The notes below the pieces were generated by a model. The model saw nothing but the letters and a program-made list of their open reading frames with translations. It was not told the DNA's origin and searched no databases. Shown here in pieces: positions 25,418 through 34,674 of a stretch of DNA of 51,473 nucleotides (positions are counted from its first letter, which is position 1; every line of letters begins with the position of its first letter). The stretch is from Fimbriimonadia bacterium (GTDB taxonomy: Bacteria; Armatimonadota; Fimbriimonadia; Fimbriimonadales; JABRVX01), in contig JABRVX010000034.1 of assembly GCA_039961735.1 (NCBI GenBank), positions 1 through 51,473 on the forward strand. The letters run 5' to 3'. The translations under genes and the position numbers were made by a program.

Positions 25418-26812
25418 ATGCGACGTATCGCTATCGCTCTTGCCTGTCTAGTCGTCGGGTTCGGGCTCGTCTGCCATGCGGACCTGCCGCCAGGCCTCGC
25501 ACGGATCGCGCAGGAGGCGGGGCTGCGTCATGCCACCATCGCCATCTATGCGGCCTACGTGAGCGGCGGGCAGCCGTTGCTTGCACACAACCAGGAGCTG
25601 CTGCTCGTTCCGGCATCTGGCATGAAGCTGCTGACGACGTCCGCCGCGCTGGACCTGCTCGGGCCCGAATACCGCCACCGGACCGTGTTGCGTGCCGAGT
25701 GGGCCGATGGGAAGGGCACGCTGAGCGCGATCGGGGGCGGCGACCCGCTCCTCGACACAACGGACCTCGATGCGATGGTGACGCGGCTATGCGAGGCGGG
25801 GATGCCGGACGGGCTGGACGTCACGCTCGACCTCTCGCGCTACGGCGGCGAGACCTTCGCGCCTGGCTGGCAGCTCGACGACCTCGGATACTACTACTTG
25901 CCTACCCTTTCGGCGCTCGCGGTCGGGAAGAACGTGGTCGAGGTATTTGTCTCGCCCGGGGACCCGCCGCGAGCTACGGTCGTGCCGCAGTACGGAGAGG
26001 TGCGATTCGAGGGCGGCGCCGGACCACTGAGCGTCGTGCGCGAGCCCGGGCGGGATGTGTACGTGGTACGCGGGGCCGTGCCGGCAGGCCACGCGACGGA
26101 CAAGCCCGTGCAGGCGCTCTCGATTGCCGACCCTACACCATGGGCTACACACTGGCTCCGGTCAGCCCTTGCCCGCGTGCCCGCCGGTAGTCCTAGGCAA
26201 GACGGTAAGGCCGAGGTGGTGCATGAGGGCAAGCCCCTCTTCGAGATCGTCCAAGCCATCAACAAGCCCAGCGACAACTTCTTGGCCGAGATGCTGTTTC
26301 TGGAACTCGGCTACGCGCGCACTGGGCTGGGCAGCTTTCGGAGCGGGACGGAAGCAGTGCTCGCCTTTGCCCGCAAGGCAGGTCTCGCTTCCGACGCCGT
26401 GCGTGTCGGGGACGGCTCCGGGCTCTCGAGGCTCAACCTTGTGACGGCCGGCAGTATGGTAGCGCTGCTCCGCTACGCACCCAGGCAACCTTGGGGCGAT
26501 GCGTTTCGTGAGTCGATCCCGCTGGCGGGTAAGGAGGGCACGGTGGCCAAGCGACTGAGCGATCTCGTAGGGCGTGTGCGCGCCAAGACCGGGACCATGG
26601 GCGGTGCCTGCTCGCTCAGCGGGTACGTGTGGACGAAGTCGGGCCGGGTCGCTGCGTTCTGCATAATAGTCAACCACGGAGACACTGCCGCCGCTCGGCG
26701 GCTGCAGGACGAGACGGTGCGTTGGCTGTATCGCGATCAGGAGGCGAGAGAGTGGTTCAAACAGGTGACAGCGCGCCGGACTTCAAGCTCGACACCCAGC
26801 AAGGACCGGTGA
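25418..26812 (+). CDS. dacB: D-alanyl-D-alanine carboxypeptidase/endopeptidase (PBP4 type)
   Basis: A 464-residue exported enzyme with a signal peptide (residues 1 to about 21, 'RRIAIALACLVVGFGLVCHA'). Class C penicillin-binding motifs are present: SxxK as Ser67-Gly-Met-Lys70 in 'VPASGMKLL', SxN in 'KPSDNFLAEMLF' and KTG in 'VRAKTGTMGGACSLSGYV'. It trims peptidoglycan stem peptides or cleaves cross-links in the periplasm. The frame is open upstream, but only the ATG at 25418 gives a signal peptide. It overlaps the peroxiredoxin gene by 61 bp. Confidence 0.93.
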   Translation: MRRIAIALACLVVGFGLVCHADLPPGLARIAQEAGLRHATIAIYAAYVSGGQPLLAHNQELLLVPASGMKLLTTSAALDLLGPEYRHRTVLRAEWADGKGTLSAIGGGDPLLDTTDLDAMVTRLCEAGMPDGLDVTLDLSRYGGETFAPGWQLDDLGYYYLPTLSALAVGKNVVEVFVSPGDPPRATVVPQYGEVRFEGGAGPLSVVREPGRDVYVVRGAVPAGHATDKPVQALSIADPTPWATHWLRSALARVPAGSPRQDGKAEVVHEGKPLFEIVQAINKPSDNFLAEMLFLELGYARTGLGSFRSGTEAVLAFARKAGLASDAVRVGDGSGLSRLNLVTAGSMVALLRYAPRQPWGDAFRESIPLAGKEGTVAKRLSDLVGRVRAKTGTMGGACSLSGYVWTKSGRVAAFCIIVNHGDTAAARRLQDETVRWLYRDQEAREWFKQVTARRTSSSTPSKDR

Positions 26813-27210
26813 CTCTAAAGGACTTCGCTGGGTCGCCGCTGGTTCTCTACTTCTATCCCAAAGACGACACCTCGGGATGCACGCAAGAGGCGTGCGATTT
26901 CCGAGATGCGATGCCGGACTTCGAGCATCTGGGCGTGAAAGTCGTGGGGGTCAGCCCGGACAGCCTAGCTTCGCACGAGAAGTTCGCGAAGAAGCATGGG
27001 CTCAACTTCACTCTGGCTTCGGACCCCGACCACAAGGTAGCCGAGAGCTATGGCGTTTGGGTCGAAAAGAGCATGTACGGCAAGAAGTACATGGGCATCG
27101 AGCGCTCTACCTTCGTCATTGACGGCAAGGGAGTCGTGCGCGCGGCGTTCCACAAGGTGAAGGTTCCGGGTCACGTGCAAGAGGTGAAAGAAGCACTGGC
27201 GAACCTGTAG
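26752..27210 (+). CDS. bcp: Thioredoxin-dependent peroxiredoxin (Bcp type)
   Basis: A 152-residue cytoplasmic peroxiredoxin that reduces hydrogen peroxide and organic peroxides using thioredoxin. The peroxidatic Cys43 and resolving Cys48 lie in 'YPKDDTSGCTQEACDF', the 5-residue spacing typical of Bcp/PrxQ; 'ERSTFVIDGKGVVRAAFHKV' is also characteristic. The start is GTG at 26752, supported by 'caggaggcgaga' upstream and by the family N-terminus 'GDSAPDFKL'. The start lies within the 3' end of dacB, implying translational coupling. Confidence 0.93.
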   Translation: MVQTGDSAPDFKLDTQQGPVTLKDFAGSPLVLYFYPKDDTSGCTQEACDFRDAMPDFEHLGVKVVGVSPDSLASHEKFAKKHGLNFTLASDPDHKVAESYGVWVEKSMYGKKYMGIERSTFVIDGKGVVRAAFHKVKVPGHVQEVKEALANL

Positions 27211-27213
27211 GTC

Positions 27214-28185
27214 GTGAGAGAGATACGGGCCATCGAGTGGCGAGGCGACGCCTTGGCCCTGCTGGACCAGCGGTTGCTCCCGCAGCGCGAGGAGTACGTG
27301 GTATGCACCGGCTGGCAGCAGGTGCACCAGGCGATCCGGGAGATGGTGGTGCGTGGAGCCCCGGCGATCGGCGTGGCGGGGGCGTACGCTGTCGTCCTGG
27401 CCGGCCGTGAGCACGTCGTCGGGTCTCACGAATGGGAACGGGCATGCGACCGCGTTGCAGCGGCGCGACCGACGGCTGTGAACCTACGCTGGGCGGTGGA
27501 ACGTATGCGTACTGCCGCTTCCTCCGGTCTGGACCTCGTCGAGGCCGCCCACGCCATCCACCGGGAGGTCATCGAGGCGGACAAGGCTCTCTCGCGCTAT
27601 GGAGCGAAGCTGCTGCCCGAGGGTGTGAAGGTGATCACCATCTGCAACACGGGTGCACTCGCGACCGGCGGATACGGCACGGCGCTGGGTGTGGTGCGTG
27701 CAGCTCATGCGGATGGTAAGAGGCCCTTCGTGTGGGTGCTGGAGACGCGTCCAAGACTACAGGGCATGCGGCTAACCGCGTGGGAGCTTCAGCACCTCGG
27801 AGTCTCCTTCCGCATTGTCACCGACGGGATGGCAGGCCTGCTGATGCGCCAAGGGCTCGTGGACCTCGCTCTGGTCGGCGCGGATCGGATCGCAAAGAAC
27901 GGCGACAGCGCAAACAAGGTAGGCACCTACTCTCTGGCTGTACTGTGTAGGGCTCACTCGGTACCGTTCTACGTGGCAGCACCGTGGAGCACCTTCGACC
28001 CGGCTGTTGCCAGCGGCGACGCCATTCCGATAGAGGAAAGGGAGCCGGAGGAGATCACGATACTGGCGGGGCAACGACTGGCACCGGAGCGGGTAGAGGT
28101 CTACAACCCAGCTTTCGACGTGACGCCTGCCCAAATGATTACTGGGTTCATTACGGAGCGAGGAATTCTCTCCCCGCCATTTTGA
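27214..28185 (+). CDS. mtnA: S-methyl-5-thioribose-1-phosphate isomerase
   Basis: A 323-residue cytoplasmic enzyme of the methionine salvage pathway that converts 5-methylthioribose-1-phosphate to the ribulose form. The eIF2B-like fold shows 'VRGAPAIGVAGAYAVVL', the catalytic Cys in 'ICNTGALATGGYGTALG', and the catalytic Asp in 'LVGADRIAKNGDSANKVGTY'. The GTG start is 3 bp after the peroxiredoxin stop with little ribosome site of its own, so it is probably translationally coupled. Other salvage genes are not in the window. Confidence 0.95.
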   Translation: MREIRAIEWRGDALALLDQRLLPQREEYVVCTGWQQVHQAIREMVVRGAPAIGVAGAYAVVLAGREHVVGSHEWERACDRVAAARPTAVNLRWAVERMRTAASSGLDLVEAAHAIHREVIEADKALSRYGAKLLPEGVKVITICNTGALATGGYGTALGVVRAAHADGKRPFVWVLETRPRLQGMRLTAWELQHLGVSFRIVTDGMAGLLMRQGLVDLALVGADRIAKNGDSANKVGTYSLAVLCRAHSVPFYVAAPWSTFDPAVASGDAIPIEEREPEEITILAGQRLAPERVEVYNPAFDVTPAQMITGFITERGILSPPF

Positions 28186-28258
28186 GCGCCGATGCAACCG
28201 AATCGACGCCGCGACGGTAGGAACATCGGAACGGAACGTGCCGCAATAGGGGGACCAC

Positions 28259-29143
28259 ATGGCCGAGACCAAGCTTTTCGAAACCGAACGTAAGAGATTC
28301 CCGGGGATGCACCCCGACGCCTTCACCGCTGAAACGGACAAGCTCGCGCTGGACGCCCTTCGCAAGGTACCCATCCTGCCCCAAGTGGTCCGCAAGTTCT
28401 ACGATCTGGGCATTGACCGTTGGGCCTACTCGTTGAACATGGCGGAGTCTGTCCGCTGCGGGCCCAATCAGTTCAAGACCCCCTACGCCATCATGCGCGA
28501 GGCGTGCGCCATTCTAGACGTTCCCGAGCCCGAACTGTACATCAAGTTCAACCCCTGGCCGAACGCGTATACGTTCGGCGTGGAGCGGCCCTTCATCACC
28601 GTCCACAGCACGCTGCTGGACGCGCTCTCGGACGAGCAGATTCTGTATCTGATGGGCCACGAACTGGCGCACATCAAGGCCGGACACGTTCTGTACATGA
28701 CCGTCGCGCGCTGGATTCTGCCGTTGCTCGATGCGCTGGGGCGCATGACGTTGCGGCTCGGCGATGCGGTGTCCATCGGCCTGGTGCTGGCCTTCTACGA
28801 GTGGATGCGACAAGCGGAGCTGACGTGCGACCGCGGCGGCCTGCTCACGCTCCAGGACAAGCAGGGCGCGGTGGAGACTATCATGGTGTTGGCGGGCGGT
28901 CGCAGCCGGTTTGCGGATGAAATGAATATGGACGAGTTCATGACGCAGGCTCGCATGTATCAGGAGGCCGGGGCGCTCGAGAAGCTGGCAAAGGTGATCG
29001 TGTTCCTTCTCCGCACCGCCACCTACACGCACCCGCAGCCGATCTTCCGCGCGCAGCAGCTCGAGCAGTGGTTCGAGGGCGGGGAGTATCAGAAGATTCT
29101 TTCCGGCGAGTACCTCGGCGCCCCCGAGAAGGCCGCGGTGTAG
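28259..29143 (+). CDS. M48-family metallopeptidase
   Basis: A 294-residue protein with the M48 zinc motif His134-Glu-Leu-Ala-His138 in 'LMGHELAHIKAGHVLYM' and the downstream third ligand in 'RQAELTCDRGGLL'. Preceding 'WPNAYTFGVERPFITVHSTLLDAL' is typical of the family. No N-terminal signal or membrane segment is evident; one hydrophobic stretch after the HExxH (about 145-180) may associate with the membrane. The C-terminal 50 residues contain 'THPQPIFRAQQLEQW', also typical. Role is probably protein quality control, but the substrate is unknown. It is monocistronic, with a weak 'gggggaccac' before the ATG. Confidence 0.9.
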   Translation: MAETKLFETERKRFPGMHPDAFTAETDKLALDALRKVPILPQVVRKFYDLGIDRWAYSLNMAESVRCGPNQFKTPYAIMREACAILDVPEPELYIKFNPWPNAYTFGVERPFITVHSTLLDALSDEQILYLMGHELAHIKAGHVLYMTVARWILPLLDALGRMTLRLGDAVSIGLVLAFYEWMRQAELTCDRGGLLTLQDKQGAVETIMVLAGGRSRFADEMNMDEFMTQARMYQEAGALEKLAKVIVFLLRTATYTHPQPIFRAQQLEQWFEGGEYQKILSGEYLGAPEKAAV

Positions 29144-29324
29144 CGCCACCCGCGCTGTCCCTACCCGGCCGGTCTGTGATGAATCCTCCGCTGTAGCTGG
29201 GGGCTTTCTGCGCTTTCATGCGCCGGCGGCACACGGCAAGGAGGCTTGAGGCGATGCGGCGTAATCGGTTGCGGCTGACGAGAGGGCGCCGCTGCGCTCG
29301 ACCTACTCTCAAGGAGAGGACGCC

Positions 29325-31790
29325 ATGCTTCTTGCGCCTTGCCTCATATGGATCGCTTTACAGAACGGTGCGCCGATGGAGTGGACACTCGAAGAAGCCC
29401 GTGACCGATGGACGCCGATGGTGCGACCCGTGCAGCACGTCGGCATGCCAGGCTACCCCTTCCAAGTGGGGGTGATGTGGGATGGCGCGCTGGTCTTCGG
29501 GCCGCTGGAGTTCCTGAGCCTAGGAGTCATGCAGCGCGAGATGGAGCCGCTGGGCGACCACCGGATGCATGTATCGGTGGGTTTTGGAGAGCCGATGCGC
29601 CTGCTCGACCGTAAGGGGACGGGCAATTCTCGGTTGCGTCGAGGCTTATTGGACGGCCGCTACCCCATCCCGTGGGTCGAGAGCCGGGACGGCGATCTCG
29701 TGTACCGAGAGGAGGTGTTCGCGCATTTTCTCGGACGAGCGCCCGGCCGCAACGAGACCGCGAAGCCCGACGACGTGCTGGTGGCGCAGGTGCGCTTTTC
29801 TGCCGCCAACGGCGGCAGCACAGACGCCGTGGCCAGGTTGTGGCTGCACTTTGGTGATATGTCGTCCGTGCGCCTAGGATACAAGGCGAGTCAGGGCGCC
29901 GCGCTCGCACCTGCCCTTCCCATTCGATTCGACCCGCCGTTCGGATTGCTCGGCGAGAAGGTACGGTTCGTGCTGCCTAGGCCCGACCATGGCGAGGTGC
30001 AGGAGCGCGAGGCCGGCTTGCTTCGGTGGGAGGTGCCGCTCAAACCGGGTGAAACGGCGGACTTTCGCTTGGCCATCCCTTATGGTTTGCTCGACAAGCC
30101 AGAGGCACAGCGATTGCTGAAGGAGGACCCGCAGCGGCGACGCGACGAGGTGGTGCGTTACTGGCGGCATATGCAGTCGGGTGCCGGAGAGATCCTCACC
30201 CCCGATCCGTTCGTAAACGACTATCTGTCGGCAGTGGTGGGCCAGATGGCGCAGCAGGTGGCTTTCCGCCGCGCATCCGATGTATGGATGTACAAGACCA
30301 GCCCCAACCACTATGAGGGCTACTGGCCATGCAACGCCGCGAAGGCCCTCCCGACCTTCGACTACCGCGGGCTCGGCGACCTGAACCGTAGGGTATTGCA
30401 GGGCTTCTTGGATCACCAGACCGCAGACGTGGGCGGGTTGGCCCGCAGTGCCATGGGGCAGGGCGAAGCGCTGGCGGGCGAGGGATACGAGGCGATCCAC
30501 GGCTTCCTTGGGAACTTCGGGGAGTGGACGGCCAACCCGCTACTTCTGAGCCATGGTCTCGGCATGTGGGCGCTAGCACAGCACTACCGAATCACGCGCG
30601 ACGACAAGTGGCTGCATGGTGGTCAGCATCCACCCCTACAGGCGATGGTGGACGCCTTCGACTGGGTGGTAAAGCAGAGGCGGCGCACAATGCGAGAGGT
30701 GGACGGTGAGCGCGTCCCTTATTGGGGCTTGCTACCCGCCGCATCCGCGCACGACTGGCTGGCAGGTAACACCATCTTCAACGACGCCTTTTGCATCTAC
30801 GGTATGGCGGAGGTGGTGCGTCTGTTGCGTGAGACAGGGCACCCGCGCGCCGAGGAGATGCGTGCCGAGCTAGCCGACTACCGCAAGTGCCTACGCGACC
30901 GGTACGCCGAGGCAAGCGCTCGTGCGCGACGAGTGCCCCTGCCGGACGGCACGAGCATCCCCTATGTTCCGCGCATGGTGCAGGAGCTGGACTGGGCGAA
31001 GATCGACTGGACATACACCGGATATGGACCGCTCCGGGCCGGCGCGTGGGGCGCGCTGGATCCGTACGACCCACTGGTAACGTGGGCGCTGACTTTCGTG
31101 GAAGCCGGGATGCCGAAAGGCGAAGGCCCTTACTTCAACGCACCGGCTCAGAACCCCGACATTGCCGACCGTAACTTCGCCGACATCTCGGATCCCGTGG
31201 CGGATAGACACTACCTGCTTCGCCATTGGGTGGAGTACGAGACCATGTGGCCGGTCGGCGCACCATTGTTTCTCGCACGCGACGACCTGCCACGCTTCTT
31301 CGAGTGGTTGTTTCACAACCTAGCAGTGGTAGTGCACCGCGACTGGCGAGTGGGTGTGGAGTCGTTGGACGGAGTGCCATCGTGCGCGCCGGGAGACTCG
31401 GAGCGGTGGCAGGCCATCCGGGCGATGTTCGTGAACGAGCGCGAGGGGTACGACGGTGGCGAGCAGTCGCTGTGGCTGTTGCAGGCCATCCCTCGCTGCT
31501 GGTTGCGACCGGGAATGAAGTTGGGAGTCACCCGGATGGGCACCACCTTCGGTGGTCAGGTAGACATCTCCGCGGAGATGGCCGAGGAGGGGAACTGGCT
31601 ATCGGTTCACGTGTCTCTGCGTGGGTTAAAGGTGAAGCCGAAGGAAATCGTGCTGCGCCTCCGGTCGGGGGACGGCCGTCCGTTGCGGTTTGCCGAGCTA
31701 GCCGGCAAACCTCTACCGGTGCGTGCGGACGACACGGTGCTACTACCCACCGCCCTGTCCGGCGAGTACAAGGTTACCGGCAGGTTCTAA
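29325..31790 (+). CDS. Predicted secreted six-hairpin glycosidase-like protein
   Basis: An 821-residue protein with a short hydrophobic N-terminus ('MLLAPCLIWIAL') and a strong 'aaggagagg' ribosome site. The N-terminal half (about 20-270) is beta-rich. From about residue 290 to 740 it reads as an (alpha/alpha)6 barrel: 'YKTSPNHYEGYWPCNAAKAL', 'LNRRVLQGFLDHQT', 'IFNDAFCIYGMAEVVRLL' and 'AWGALDPYDPLVTWALTFVE'. This is the architecture of GH63/GH15/GH78-like clans, but I cannot assign a family. The C-terminal 80 residues form a beta domain. It has no dockerin-like tail. A terminator follows. Confidence 0.65.
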   Translation: MLLAPCLIWIALQNGAPMEWTLEEARDRWTPMVRPVQHVGMPGYPFQVGVMWDGALVFGPLEFLSLGVMQREMEPLGDHRMHVSVGFGEPMRLLDRKGTGNSRLRRGLLDGRYPIPWVESRDGDLVYREEVFAHFLGRAPGRNETAKPDDVLVAQVRFSAANGGSTDAVARLWLHFGDMSSVRLGYKASQGAALAPALPIRFDPPFGLLGEKVRFVLPRPDHGEVQEREAGLLRWEVPLKPGETADFRLAIPYGLLDKPEAQRLLKEDPQRRRDEVVRYWRHMQSGAGEILTPDPFVNDYLSAVVGQMAQQVAFRRASDVWMYKTSPNHYEGYWPCNAAKALPTFDYRGLGDLNRRVLQGFLDHQTADVGGLARSAMGQGEALAGEGYEAIHGFLGNFGEWTANPLLLSHGLGMWALAQHYRITRDDKWLHGGQHPPLQAMVDAFDWVVKQRRRTMREVDGERVPYWGLLPAASAHDWLAGNTIFNDAFCIYGMAEVVRLLRETGHPRAEEMRAELADYRKCLRDRYAEASARARRVPLPDGTSIPYVPRMVQELDWAKIDWTYTGYGPLRAGAWGALDPYDPLVTWALTFVEAGMPKGEGPYFNAPAQNPDIADRNFADISDPVADRHYLLRHWVEYETMWPVGAPLFLARDDLPRFFEWLFHNLAVVVHRDWRVGVESLDGVPSCAPGDSERWQAIRAMFVNEREGYDGGEQSLWLLQAIPRCWLRPGMKLGVTRMGTTFGGQVDISAEMAEEGNWLSVHVSLRGLKVKPKEIVLRLRSGDGRPLRFAELAGKPLPVRADDTVLLPTALSGEYKVTGRF

Positions 31791-31799
31791 GGTGTTGGA

Positions 31800-31827
31800 G
31801 TGGGGCGGCCCGTCCGGGCCGCCCCAC
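31800..31827. terminator. Bidirectional hairpin terminator
   Basis: A perfect 13-bp GC-rich inverted repeat (31800-31812 with 31815-31827) with a 2-nt centre lies in the 62-bp gap between convergent genes. No T tract is visible on either strand. Confidence 0.7.
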
Positions 31828-31852
31828 AGTTACGTGGGACACTCGCGGCGTG

Positions 31853-34303
31853 CTACGGAGCACCCACCTCGCCGAAGTTCGCGAGGATGGCGTTCAGGTC
31901 TCCCAGGTCCACCCAACCGTTGCGGGTTAGGTCGGCCAAGCTGGACGTGGTGCCGAAGAGGGCCAGCACGTAGTTTAGGTCCGACAGGTTCACGGCGCCG
32001 TCGTCGTTCAGGTCGCCGTTCTTCAGTGAGAAGTCAGCTACGGTCGCGCCGGCGACGACGCGGTTCGGCAGAACCTGCCGCAGCCACGTTCCGCCCTTGG
32101 CCGCGATGTCATACGTGCCACCCACCACGGATGCAATGTTGTAGTTACCGGAGCCGTCCAGCACCACTGGGTAGCTCTCCACGAGAGTGGTAGTTCCGGG
32201 GATGCGGAACTCGATGGTCATCCCGATTCCGGCGGGCGACACGTCGAGGAAGTCCAGCGCGATGCGCCCGCTCAGACTGCCCGGCTCCGCGCACTGGAAG
32301 CCGACGACCTTGAAGGCGTCCACACCCGCCTCGACCACCGAACCGCCGCCGAGGTCGGAAGCCGTGAAGCGAACGCGCACGGTGCTTGTCGGCGCCACGA
32401 AATCGCTGACCAAGAAGCTGTTCACGAACCAGCCGCCACTCACTTGGCTGCCCGTGGGTCCGACCTGTTCGGCTAACACCCAAGTCGCCCCATTGTCGTT
32501 CGACACGTGAACGTCGAAAACATCCTCATAGGGATTGGAGCCGTAGGAGTTGTGGAACCACCGAGCGTAACTCACGACCGCATCGGTGCCGGTCAAGTCC
32601 AGCACCGGTGAGATGAGGTAGGTGCTTCCACCGTCCACGTCGGTGTCACCTGCACCATTCTGCGTGACGTAGCAGTATCCGCTGCCGTCGTAATCCGTTG
32701 GTGGGTCGCCTCGGGCGCCGCCACCGTTCGGGATGGCCCGCTCCCACGCGCCCGCTGTTAGGCCTGCGCTGTTCTGAACGGTCCAACCCTTGTTCGTTTG
32801 GAAGTTGTCCTCGAACAGCGTGATCACCGCGGAGGCCGAGTACGTCACATAGGCTCCGTTCGGAGCGTTAGCCGGGCTCTTGTAGATGCCGCCCGTGGTG
32901 GTCTCGGCGCTCACATAGTATCGAATCTGACTGCCGCAGGGCGCCCCGGGGAACGTGGCAAGGTACTTGTTAGGTTCCGTCTGGGTCATAGGAACGGCGT
33001 TGAAGCCCGAACCGGTGTCGTAGTGGAACATGCCGGTGCCGGGCTGCGGAACGTTTCCGTACTCCCCTACCACTTCCACTCGCATGGTGGTACCGCCCGA
33101 GGGATTGACAGCGGCCGGTCTACCGTCCGGGAACTCGAACTTCAGGCCCGCTGCGCACACGCCTTTCGGATTGGCCAGGGCGTTGCGAAGGCCGGAGTGG
33201 TTGCACCCCGTGCCGCTGTTATAGCCGCCCGTGGACGTACATCCACCGTGCGTATGAATGCCTATGGTCTCACCGGTATTCTCGTTGATGACGGGCGAGC
33301 CAGAGTTGCCTCCCGTGGTATCGGTGGCATATCCTAGCTGCGTGCCACTGAACAACGAGTAGGGGCCAACGTGCGTCTTCTGCACTTGGTTCCACGTCGG
33401 CGACACCGGCGAGGAGACCGTGCCGTACCCGGTGATGCGGATGCTCTGCCCCTGCACAGGCGGCGGGGTCGCAGCCAGAACGTACGAGGCTCCTTGGGCT
33501 TGATAGGGTGTTAGACCCGTCGTACTATTCGGAAAGCAGCCGTAGTAGCACCAGTCGTTACCCACACCGCCATTCGTGAACTGAATGGAGGAGTCGTCCA
33601 CCGCATACTGATCGCTCGGTGGCGGGTGGACGATGCTACCGTTGCCATTCGAGAGGGGGACGTTGAACTCTGCCACATCCAGGCTTCCTCCGCTCGCACA
33701 GTGGCCTGCGGTGAGCATACACCGATTCTGATCATCTATCATCCAGCCGGTACAACCCACAGGAACCATCCTGCAGGCTCTCGGGTCGTACGAGAGCTGG
33801 CGGTCGTCGGTGCTCCCGCAGATGGACTGAATGGACACATCGCCGCCCGGCAATCCGCCGGTCGCCTCGGTGATGACAATGCGATTGGGAAGGCCGTTCG
33901 GCGCGGCGAACAGCTCTAGCAACACTGCGGGACCGTTGAAGTACGCACTCGTGTTTCGCCACTCGCGGATCGTCCTCGCGTTCAGAAGCTGTACCGCCCC
34001 ATCGGTGAGCGAGGTGATACGCAAGGTCGAGCCCTCGGGATGGGTTAGGCCGTCCCCTAGAATGGCAACTCCGAATCGAAGGCGGACCCAATCGGCATTC
34101 GGTACGTACACGGTCTCCGACCACACGAGCGCCGGCTCGGTCTCTGTGTTGAAGACGAGGCCGGAGTCCACGGATATCGGTGTACTGAAGCTGGGCAGTT
34201 CGGCCGTCTGAGCAAGGGCAGAGCCCAGTGATGCGCCCGCAACGAGGATCGCGGCGAGCAGACGATGTAGCGACGTCGCGCAGGTAGATAGACGCAAGAG
34301 CAT
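31853..34303 (-). CDS. Secreted trypsin-like serine protease with dockerin-like tail
   Basis: An 816-residue exported protein with a signal peptide (residues 1 to about 31, ending 'GSALAQ') and a strong 'aaaaggaga' ribosome site. A beta domain (about 35-160) precedes an S1-type protease domain (about 175-395) with catalytic His201 in 'LTAGHCASGG', Asp236 or Asp237 in 'AVDDSS' and Ser334 in 'TGGNSGSPVIN'. A jelly-roll MAM-like domain follows (about 490-665, 'FEDNFQTNKGWTVQNS'). The shared C-terminal module (about 670-816) carries 'MTIEFRIPGTT' and two dockerin-like half-repeats ('LSDLNYVLALFG', 'LGDLNAILANFG'). It probably degrades extracellular protein. Confidence 0.9.
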   Translation of the reverse strand: MLLRLSTCATSLHRLLAAILVAGASLGSALAQTAELPSFSTPISVDSGLVFNTETEPALVWSETVYVPNADWVRLRFGVAILGDGLTHPEGSTLRITSLTDGAVQLLNARTIREWRNTSAYFNGPAVLLELFAAPNGLPNRIVITEATGGLPGGDVSIQSICGSTDDRQLSYDPRACRMVPVGCTGWMIDDQNRCMLTAGHCASGGSLDVAEFNVPLSNGNGSIVHPPPSDQYAVDDSSIQFTNGGVGNDWCYYGCFPNSTTGLTPYQAQGASYVLAATPPPVQGQSIRITGYGTVSSPVSPTWNQVQKTHVGPYSLFSGTQLGYATDTTGGNSGSPVINENTGETIGIHTHGGCTSTGGYNSGTGCNHSGLRNALANPKGVCAAGLKFEFPDGRPAAVNPSGGTTMRVEVVGEYGNVPQPGTGMFHYDTGSGFNAVPMTQTEPNKYLATFPGAPCGSQIRYYVSAETTTGGIYKSPANAPNGAYVTYSASAVITLFEDNFQTNKGWTVQNSAGLTAGAWERAIPNGGGARGDPPTDYDGSGYCYVTQNGAGDTDVDGGSTYLISPVLDLTGTDAVVSYARWFHNSYGSNPYEDVFDVHVSNDNGATWVLAEQVGPTGSQVSGGWFVNSFLVSDFVAPTSTVRVRFTASDLGGGSVVEAGVDAFKVVGFQCAEPGSLSGRIALDFLDVSPAGIGMTIEFRIPGTTTLVESYPVVLDGSGNYNIASVVGGTYDIAAKGGTWLRQVLPNRVVAGATVADFSLKNGDLNDDGAVNLSDLNYVLALFGTTSSLADLTRNGWVDLGDLNAILANFGEVGAP

Positions 34304-34611
34304 GCTGGTCTCCTTTTCGTCAGGCTGCAGGATGCAAGCCCCCTGCCAATCAGAACAATGGCGATAGTTCTGCGGTTCCCCCCGTCATCGGCTGGGTCTC
34401 GCTCCCGCTGCCCGGGGGTTTACCGTCTCGGCGATGGAAGACAGGGGCAAACCGGTAGATCTGGCAGGACGATCCGCTTGCATTGGAACCCGATTTCTGA
34501 TACCTTGTAGAGAGCAAAGGCGAATCCGCTTCGAGCAATCCTGCTGTTCCGACCTAACAGAAGCATCGCTAGACGAAAGCAAGAGTTCTTTCTCTTGTCT
34601 GTGCAACTGCT
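34304..34611 (-). other. Long leader region of the secreted protease gene
   Basis: About 300 bp without a gene. On the minus strand, about 80-140 nt before the ATG, 'cggtaaacccccg' and 'cgggggaaccg' (34373-34419) form an interrupted stem enclosing smaller GC stems, and a 6-bp cagaac/gttctg hairpin follows (34351-34372). No known riboswitch class was recognised. Structure here may be regulatory, but this is speculative. Confidence 0.35.
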
Positions 34612-34637
34612 ATGGGGCCGAACCTAGGCGGCCCCAT
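34612..34637. terminator. Hairpin terminator after the beta-CASP nuclease gene
   Basis: A perfect 9-bp inverted repeat (34612-34620 with 34629-34637, loop aacctagg) lies 38 bp beyond the stop codon of the minus-strand nuclease gene. Confidence 0.6.
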
Positions 34638-34674
34638 TCTCTTCGTGCTCCCTCGGCGGCGACCCTCGATGGGG

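Noticed and set aside
34445-34490. 'ggggcaaaccgg ... ggacg' resembling the start of a cyclic-di-GMP riboswitch
   Set aside because: The diagnostic 'ggacgcaaagcc' segment and the second helix are missing, and it lies on the strand opposite to the only downstream candidate gene.
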